Shown here in pieces: positions 57,370 through 64,000 of a DNA stretch of 64,000 bases (positions are counted from its first letter, which is position 1; each line of letters starts with the position of its first letter). The stretch is from Plotosus lineatus (Eukaryota > Chordata > Actinopteri > Siluriformes > Plotosidae), in assembly GCA_024760905.1 (NCBI GenBank), contig CM045729.1, positions 55,080,580 through 55,144,579 on the forward strand, given 5' to 3'. A model generated the notes under the pieces. It worked only from the letters and a program-made list of their open reading frames with translations. It did no database searches and was not told the origin of the DNA. The position numbers and the translations under genes were made by a program.

Positions 57370-58250
57370 TGACTAGTGTCACGTGATTCAAATTTAGCCA
57401 ATGACTGTTCTCCTTCCTGCTGATTGGTTGAGATGATGTATACGCCCCTTTTTTCTCATCCGAGCACAAGTTGTCAATGAGCCTTTTTTCGTGTGTTTTA
57501 ATTACCAGTTAAGCTCTATGATGCCACTCATGCGGCCGCTAAGCACCAGAAAAAGATAATGATGTTGGATGTCTCTTCTGAAGAAATAAGACTGAGGAAA
57601 TGACAGTTTTCTGTGAAGTGCCTGATGAGGAATAATCATCTGAACTGTTGTTAAAGAACTCTATAGTATTTAAGTCTTTTTCAATTATTATTCCAGTACA
57701 GTACCTAAGTTAATGTTTAGAATGTTTGTTTTTGTGCTTTTATGTACTGCTGTGTAGCATGTTTATCATTTTCTTTTGTTTATCCAATTTATTACATTTT
57801 ATGTTCTTTTATGTTCTTTTTGTTATGGTCTGTGTTTTTGGGGGAATGCACTCTTCTCATCCACCCCCAATAAACACAAACACACTCACCTCTGCGCCAG
57901 AGGATTAACTCACATCACGTCCCTGCTACTTTGTACTGTAACACTCTCTAACTCTTTTCTGCCCACTCCAGCTGAGGGGCGTGGCTGAGATGCTCGGGCT
58001 GAATGAAGTTCATACCTGAATTCAGTCCTCTCATTCACGCCCTATAAACACAAACCGCTTACCTCAGTTGAAGCGCACTGCTTAAGTGCTTCCCCTTTGA
58101 ATAATAAATCCACTCTGCCATCTCACGCTGCCTCACAAATGCTGCCTCACAAATAGTAATGCAATATATCCCTCTAGTGAGCATTATTGAAGCCTACAGT
58201 GCTGTATGTTTTAAGGAAAATTTTTAAAGGTGTTTATATATTCTGTCTCT
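57370..58250. other. unclassified, partly repeat-like
   Basis: Related phrases CCACCCCCAATAAACACAAA and TCACGCCCTATAAACACAAA (57865 and 58036) recur inside this stretch, suggesting a small internal duplication or repeat family. No gene was recognised. Confidence 0.35.
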
Positions 58251-58252
58251 GT

Positions 58253-58506
58253 CTTCCTTTCGACTTTTTCCCTTTTACTCGGGCGTCACCACAGCGAATC
58301 ATCTGATTCGCACGTTTTGATTTGGCAGCGGTTTTTACGTCGGATGCCCTTCCTGTCACAACCCTTTTAGCAAGGGACAGAAACACACTGACGGCTTTGC
58401 AGCCTACTCTTTACGAATGTCAGCAATGGTTCTTTTACATGCCTCACACCATAGACAGTGAGAAACATGGCCCGCCTTTGATAACCCAGTTAGCTGCACT
58501 GGGGGT
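58253..58506 (-). mobile_element. family A SINE, RTE-type tail, head cut off at an (AT)n run
   Basis: On the minus strand it begins at CCCAGTGCAGCTAACTGGG and ends CGACGCCCGAGTAAAAGGG, AAGTCGAAAGG. The tRNA head is replaced by (AT)n. Confidence 0.88.

Positions 58507-58577
<71 letters not shown>
58507..58577 (+). repeat. (AT)n microsatellite
   Basis: About 34 AT units. Confidence 0.95.
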
Positions 58578-58581
<4 letters not shown>

Positions 58582-58607
58582 CATACATATATAAACACAC
58601 ACATACA

Positions 58608-58632
58608 CTCTTCCTGCCATAATTATTTGCAC
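58608..58632 (+). mobile_element. solo Tc1-like end fragment
   Basis: CTCTTCCTGCCATAATTATTTG resembles the terminus of the Tc1 element at 55684-57307 and abuts the palindrome that follows. Confidence 0.5.
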
Positions 58633-59738
58633 CTCTGGTACCTTGACTTATGGGTGTCTTTTCTAACGAATTTTTCATGGTACGAGCTTTGACCCCACCA
58701 AAAATCTGCCCCATCCAACGAGCAAAATTTTGATTTATGAGCTCTACTGGGGAAATGGCTTTTCTGGGCCAATTAGCCTCATATTCTTCTGTGTGTATTC
58801 ATCCACATTCCAAGAATGCCTTGTGCAGTGCTTCTCAATTATTTTCTGTGATGCCCCATAGGAATTAAAAAAACATTTCTCGCCTCCCTGGCAATCATTC
58901 GCATAGGAAATAACAGAAAACTAATTAATCTGTTCCAACCCCCTGCCAAACTCATATCACCTGCCACAAACATGTATATTTGACCTAATATATTAAAGAT
59001 AAACATGTAAAAACAATAAATATTTCATAATAATACATGTACATTAAAATTATTAATAATAATAAAAGAAAAATAAATAATAATTCAACTAACCCTTCCA
59101 ATTATCAACTGTGACAAAGCTGTTATGTGGGATCGAAGATGTTATGTGGGCAGGCATGACGTGATGCGTAACAGAGGAGAAGGAAGAGGAGGAGAATTTT
59201 ATGCATGTGCACGCTACAAATGCCAGCGAAGAAATTCTTGGTGAACTCCCACAAGGCCAGTGCTTCTCAAATAGTGGGGCTAGGCCCCCTTGGGGGGCAT
59301 GGTGTGATGCCAGGGGGCCGCGTATGACCCTGGGGAATATGCTTTTTTGCCATACTGTACTAGAATGAAGTGTTATTGTGCATACTCTACAGTAGGTGGC
59401 AGTGGAGCTCTCACAGTTGTTCCCAATGATATGAAGTGCAGTAAATACTATTTATATTCATGCCCTGGGCGCTGGGGGGGGGGTGTAAATGGGCTTTCTT
59501 TTCTTCCTATAGGGAGCATCACAGAAAAGAATTGAGAAGCACTGCACATGACGTTCTCAGAGCGTGGAGGAATACACGCAGAGGGATACCAGGATAATCG
59601 GCCTGAAAACGCCATTTCCCCAGCAGAGCTCATAAATGTAAAATTTTGCTCATTGGATGGGGCAGATTTTTGGTGGGATCCAAGCTCGTATCATGGAAAA
59701 TTCGTTATAAAAGGCACTTGTAAGTCAAGGTACCACTG
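58633..59738. mobile_element. palindromic Tigger-like MITE whose centre is occupied by hAT sequence
   Basis: Arms of about 193 bp (58633-58825 and 59545-59738) are near-exact inverted repeats. The outer end reads CAGTGGTACCTTGACTTAC on the right arm. The space between them starts and ends with hAT termini in inverted orientation (CAGTGCTTCTCAATTATTTT and its inverse). Confidence 0.8.
59262..59544 (-). mobile_element. short hAT MITE (283 bp)
   Basis: The left end CAGTGCTTCTCAAATAGTGG matches the inverse of the 15542 end. The right end AAGAATTGAGAAGCACTG matches the inverse of the 13857 end. Flanking 8-mers cacaaggc and cacatgac agree at six positions, a plausible decayed target duplication. 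Confidence 0.7.
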
Positions 59739-59744
59739 TGTGTG

Positions 59745-59854
<110 letters not shown>

Positions 59855-60030
59855 GCGTGTGCAGTTCATCAATGTGGGTGCATTATGCCCATATGTCTTA
59901 TTATTGGTCAGATTTCAGCTAGTAAAGAATAAAAAGAAAGAAGAAAAGTAAAAAATGTACCTTTTTTTTTTTTTTTTACAAATATTTGCAGTCATTGTAG
60001 TTTCACTGTAGCTAAACTCTTCCTTTATGG

Positions 60031-60147
60031 ATTTGGTGAAGGAGGACAGAAAGGTAGTTGGTGTAAGATAATAAGATGCAGAAGATGGATGCAGATAATT
60101 CACTGTGGTGACCCCTGAAGGGAACTGCCGAAAGGAAAAGAAAAATA
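60031..60147 (+). mobile_element. RTE-like LINE 3' terminal fragment
   Basis: GGTGAAGGAGGACAGAAAGG through CTGTGGTGACCCCTGAAGGG and GCCGAAAGGAAAAG. Confidence 0.85.
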
Positions 60148-60214
60148 TATATTTGCAGTCATTACCTGACAAATGTAGGTCAATATAACTTCTGCATTGG
60201 AAGATATCACTATC

Positions 60215-60567
60215 ATTCATTCATCATTCATACTATCTGTTTCTAAGATGCTTAATCCCAATTACTTTTGCAGGGAGGTAGGCACCCCCAGCTGACTCTG
60301 GGCAAGGGCAGGATACACCCTTTACAGCCTGCCAGGCCATGACAGGGCCAACACACATAACCATACACACTCAAATTCACTAGGGGAGTTCTAGAGCAGC
60401 CCAACTAGTCTACTGTGTGTGTTTTTGTACTGCGGAATGAAACCTATGCATGCACAAGTAGAGCATGTAAACTCTACAGAGCAATGCCCAAACAAACCCA
60501 GGCCTTTTTGCTGTGAGGCGAGGTAAATGTACCAACCACTGCACCACTGTGCCACTGTGCCACCTAG
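60215..60567 (-). mobile_element. tRNA-derived SINE, family B, diverged
   Basis: On the minus strand: AGGTGGCACAGTGGCACAG head with a small duplication, CTCACAGCAAAAAGGCCTGG, body, and a GGATTAAGCATC end. Confidence 0.8.
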
Positions 60568-60581
60568 ATATTACTATAGCA

Positions 60582-60587
<6 letters not shown>

Positions 60588-60626
<39 letters not shown>
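60588..60626 (+). repeat. (AT)n microsatellite
   Basis: About 19 AT units, close to the SINE head. Confidence 0.95.
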
Positions 60627-60627
<1 letters not shown>

Positions 60628-60837
60628 TTTTCATTAAGTGCCGGCGAGCGCCGGTTATATTTTATAATAGTAAATAATAATATTTAATAATATAATAATC
60701 ATCTTTAATAAAAACATTTTCACGGCTTTGTTAAGCTATGTACTTGACAACACGATCACTTGTTTTGATAATTTCTCAATCGGTTCACTTCCGATACCCC
60801 ATGATGCACTATGCTACCTCATTCAAAACATGCTGAA

Positions 60838-61043
60838 GATTTTGCAGCCTACTCTTGTCAAAATTCAGCAATGGTTCTTTTACATTCCTCTCACCATAGA
60901 CAGTGAGAGACATGGCCAGCCTTTGATAACCCAGTTAGCTGCACTGGGGGGAACAGTAACAACCTTGTGGAGAATGGGACTCGAACCCCCAACCTTTGGA
61001 TCAGCAATCCAGCACCCTATACCACTAGACCACCACTGCCCCT
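60838..61043 (-). mobile_element. family A SINE head half
   Basis: On the minus strand: AGGGGCAGTGGTGGTCTAG head, B box GGTTCGAGTCCC, and body to GCAATGGTTCTTTTAC in reverse. It breaks off before either tail type. Confidence 0.88.
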
Positions 61044-61433
61044 TTATTAATCCTAAAATGATATTACATAAACAGTTTTGACAGATTAGGGTAGCAGTTT
61101 GATTCACAAATGTCATATATTAGTAAGGTAACTGTTAGATTTTTCAAATAAGAAGTTTTATGTACTTTTCTTTAAGAAGTAAGTCTACTATTCTTGTAAC
61201 AAATACTATTTTTTATAATATAAACTTTTAGTTTTATTTGCTTCTAGCTTGTCTGATTTTCTCATAAATATGGTCCCAGAATGCGCCACAGAGCACATGA
61301 ATTTTAAAAAAAAATTTCAGGGTGGCCCCCCAGACCTCCCTGCGGGAGGGGACACCCCCATTCCCATGCTTGCCTCAAGTAATTCCCACCCCCTACTTAT
61401 CAATATCCTCCTTCTACTCTAAAACTTAATGAA

Positions 61434-61438
<5 letters not shown>

Positions 61439-61478
<40 letters not shown>

Positions 61479-61490
61479 TAGATAGGATTT
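61439..61490 (+). repeat. (AT)n-(GATA)n microsatellite
   Basis: About 18 AT units followed by three GATA-type units. Confidence 0.9.
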
Positions 61491-61596
61491 TCTGAGTAGA
61501 TCCTTCCGTAGGAGAGTGCTCAATACGCTTTGGTAGAGCAAATAACAAAAATAAAAGGACAGGACAGGACAAAGACTTTCTATTGAAACTCCATTT

Positions 61597-61651
61597 ATCA
61601 CTAGAGATCTGTTTCGAGGGGTGGTGAAACCATCCTCTCTCTTCAGGTGAT
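61597..61651 (-). ncRNA. hammerhead ribozyme motif (left arm, minus strand)
   Basis: The inverted counterpart has a fully paired five-base stem I (minus-strand ATCAC with GTGAT), CTGAAGA (61646-61640), a stem II ending in CTC, GAAA (61615-61612) and a CTA cleavage triplet (61604-61602). Stem III has a C-C mismatch at its closing pair, so activity is less likely than for the right-arm copy. Confidence 0.55.
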
Positions 61652-61670
61652 TATAGAAGATTCTTCTATA

Positions 61671-61725
61671 ATCATCTGAAGAGAGAGGATGGTTTTACCA
61701 CACCTCGAAACAGATCTGTAGTGAT
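61671..61725 (+). ncRNA. hammerhead ribozyme motif (right arm)
   Basis: Every core element is present in order. Stem I 5' strand 61671-61675 pairs with 61721-61725 (one G-U). Core box CTGAAGA (CUGANGA) is at 61676-61682. Stem II, 61683-61693 with 61697-61706, has small bulges and a TTT loop. GAAA is at 61707-61710. Stem III CAG/CTG (61711-61713 with 61716-61718) has a two-base loop. The cleavage triplet GTA (NUH) is at 61718-61720, with T61719 opposite A61710. The tiny stem III is typical of hammerheads in Penelope-like elements and retrozymes, which often act as dimers. Confidence 0.72.
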
Positions 61726-61769
61726 AAATGGAGTTTCAATAGAAAGTCTTTGTCCTGTCCTTTTATTTT

Positions 61770-61772
<3 letters not shown>

Positions 61773-61836
<64 letters not shown>
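61773..61836 (+). repeat. (AT)n microsatellite
   Basis: About 30 AT units directly following the hammerhead palindrome. Confidence 0.95.
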
Positions 61837-61839
<3 letters not shown>

Positions 61840-61842
<3 letters not shown>

Positions 61843-62600
61843 TAAAATATAAATGTATTTATTTATTGTTCGAATTATGCTTTATATGAAAACAAAGTTG
61901 AAAAAATTTAGCTCTGTAAATGGAAGGAAGGAAAAACTTTGAACACCACGACATGCACTCAGGTCATCTACTATTTTTCTGTAGGATAAAACATTCTAGT
62001 TCACAAGTGATTTGCAAATTCAATGTTTATGTTAGTTCACAGCAGACTGTTGAGAGAGAATGATGAAAATGGAACAAGGAACGAATAAGGCATTTCTTTT
62101 GCTGCATAAATAATGCAGAGTAATGATTACTAAACAAAGAACTTTAGGCATTCAGTACTCCTAAATAATACAATCTGAGCAATGGTGTATGTCCTATATA
62201 ATAGAGCACACTAAAGGGGTAAACTGACTTTCAAACTGTACACCAAACATCGACTTAAATGTCCCATAGTAAATATACATCAAAATCTATATTAAATACT
62301 TTAATCCTTTAAACAACATTGCTTGTGTTTATAGATACAATCTTATTAACAGTAAAAATCCAAACATCTGGTTATAATAAATAAACGTTGCTAAGCATGG
62401 ACCTACAAAACTACAGCTGTCTTGCTTCGTGTCCAATCTAGTTTTTCAGTGAGATATTGAATATGATGATGAAATTATCTTCATTGCCACTGTTTTTCCT
62501 GTTTATTCATTGAAATCCGAGTTACTGATCCCTCCAGGCAGATGTTTTAGGAATTAAATGTACGGGCTTGATATTCATCAGTACACTGAGCTCCAATGGT
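61840..62600. other. no recognisable feature
   Basis: AT-rich DNA without coding signal. Confidence 0.4.
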
Positions 62601-62619
62601 AGTTCATGTTTGCATAATT

Positions 62620-62793
62620 AAGAAATTAAAGCTGGGAGCTGTGACCTGTTTTGCAGATGACATTTATCACAGCCACTTGATTAATTTTCAGACAAATTAT
62701 CATAGGGGTTGGTCTGGGTCGATTTGGAAAGGATACATTCCCAAGAATCTTTCTTGTTTTAAATACCTGGGAATTGCACTTGGATTGTATTAA
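62620..62793 (+). pseudogene. possible L1-type reverse transcriptase fragment
   Basis: The frame includes CFADDIYHSHLINF, with the FADD box, and ends FKYLGIALGLY, a motif that follows the catalytic box in L1-like elements. The short distance between them means internal sequence is lost. Only two weak motifs support this. Confidence 0.4.
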
Positions 62794-62799
62794 TTAATT

Positions 62800-64000
62800 A
62801 ATATTTGAGTTTAATATTTTGGTAACATATGGACTCTGGCGTAACATGCATTTTTGGAATTTTTTTATTGATACAATCATGAAAAAGATTCAGTACATTT
62901 ACATGCACAACATACAAGATATACAGTCAAAAACATACATCCTAACACCATTAACCTGATTTATTTACAGCATATATGTGTATTAAATAGCTAAGCTGTG
63001 ATACCTGTGAGAAGGTATCTGTAGCTGCTGTTCCCACTGGAGACCTGGTTAAAGGGTTGAGATGTCTGGTCATGAGAGACAGCAGGCTAGAACAGGTGCA
63101 ACAGGACGACCCCAGGCCGTCGTTCACTCTCCCTACATTAATTAGGACCAGGGGCTTTGTGCTGCATTGCCTGGTTAGTCTGGAAGGCTATGAGGGCTCA
63201 GTGTGCAAGGATTTAGCCTAGAGACCTAATAAGCATTGCCCTGCTCTCTCAAATCACTGTCCCTTTGTCCATTTTCATGGGAAATGTTTAGCTTTTTTAT
63301 GCTTCTAGTCTTTGCCTCTCTTTTTTTTTCTCAGTTCAAGGAGCTTTTATTAATATGCGTCATCTTTTAACACAGCCCCTTGGATTTAACAGCCAATTCA
63401 TTTAATTCATTAAATATAATTTGTTTTTATATATTAAAATTGCTTGTTGAGGGACACATCATAACCTGCCATAACTCATGAAATTGTCATTCAAATACAA
63501 TTTATTTACACACTAATTATTATGGGTGAAAAAATTGTATGAACTATGCTATATTGAACTGTCCATGTACCATCACATGCTCTCTTACGTTGGGTCTGTG
63601 TTTTGCTTTTGATGATGCACCCACAAACCAGAAAAATGTTGTCTAAAATTGTAAACAGGCCCAAATGTGAAAATTCTTGCTTCATGACTACAATGTTCCT
63701 CATCTAATACATTTTTAGTTTTAATGGCTATTTCTTTCCAAATTGGTGAGATTTTTTTAATCTGACTGCAGAATCATTTTGCAGTGACAGGTATTTCTGT
63801 CAAACAATTACATGGTTTCTACTGATTTTGTCAGAAAACATGACTTAAACAGACATCAGCAAAATAAACCACTTTGTATGGAAAGAAACACAACTCATAA
63901 AGCTTTAATATTAAACACAACTCATAAAGCAATATTTTTAGGCAATACATAAACCTATGGATTATTGTAAATACAAATTTTATGTAATGTAGAAGAATTG
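62800..64000. other. no recognisable gene
   Basis: AT-rich DNA. A short TTGTTGAGGGACACATCATA segment near 63444 matches the repeat at 45395. Confidence 0.4.

Larger units (their letters stand above)
61546..61772. repeat. long inverted repeat carrying two hammerhead motifs
   Basis: Arms of about 110 bp meet near 61660, with outer motif ACAAAAATAAAAGGACAGG and its inverse. A few mismatches separate the arms. (AT)n runs lie on both sides. Structure and content suggest two oppositely oriented copies of one retroelement terminus. Confidence 0.9.

Overview
The window is nuclear DNA from a vertebrate, almost certainly a ray-finned (teleost) fish. It is AT-rich and has split genes with GT-AG introns. 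It contains a fish-type serotonin receptor gene. Repeats fill much of the sequence: Tc1/mariner, pogo/Tigger and hAT DNA transposons, an RTE-like LINE, several tRNA-derived SINE families, and long (AT)n, (CA)n and (GGAT)n arrays. I do not assign a species.

Three gene-level items are supported. (1) Positions 94-1469 hold the last four exons of a DUF547-domain gene whose 5' part lies outside the window (copy A). (2) Positions 20508-27460 hold a complete-looking paralogue on the same strand (copy B). Its eight coding exons encode about 378 aa, with an N-terminal glutaredoxin domain (CPHC active site) and a C-terminal DUF547 domain. Copies A and B, with up to about 3 kb of 3' flank, form a tandem duplication. 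Their last two exons are nearly identical while the neighbouring exons and introns differ, which looks like gene conversion. (3) Positions 32566-33669, minus strand, encode a 367-aa 5-HT1F-type serotonin receptor in one coding exon, with a splice acceptor just before the start codon. A weak fourth candidate is a signal-anchor-like exon at 53012-53177, minus strand.

Layout. 1-4000: copy A and its flank. 4000-20450: repeats, including two Tc1-like elements with the same internal deletion (8361-9923 and 15672-17551, the second with a SINE inserted in its terminal repeat), a hAT element with an 8-bp target duplication (13857-15542), and a decayed LINE (18000-19990). 20500-27460: copy B, with a Tigger-like element, a Tc1 relic and SINEs in its introns. 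27460-31100: flank of copy B, with two more Tigger-like elements. 32566-33671: htr1f. 34000-47900: repeats, microsatellites and featureless AT-rich DNA. 48539-50144: a 5'-truncated RTE-like LINE with a 16-bp target duplication and a long reverse-transcriptase frame. 50300-64000: SINE clusters, a Tc1 element split by a LINE fragment, a compound Tigger/hAT palindrome, and an inverted pair of hammerhead-ribozyme motifs at 61546-61772.

The two most notable observations are the paired hammerhead ribozyme motifs, which resemble a Penelope-like retroelement terminus, and a modular SINE system. In that system one tRNA-like head is joined to two different LINE-type tails, one of which matches the RTE-like LINE present in this window.
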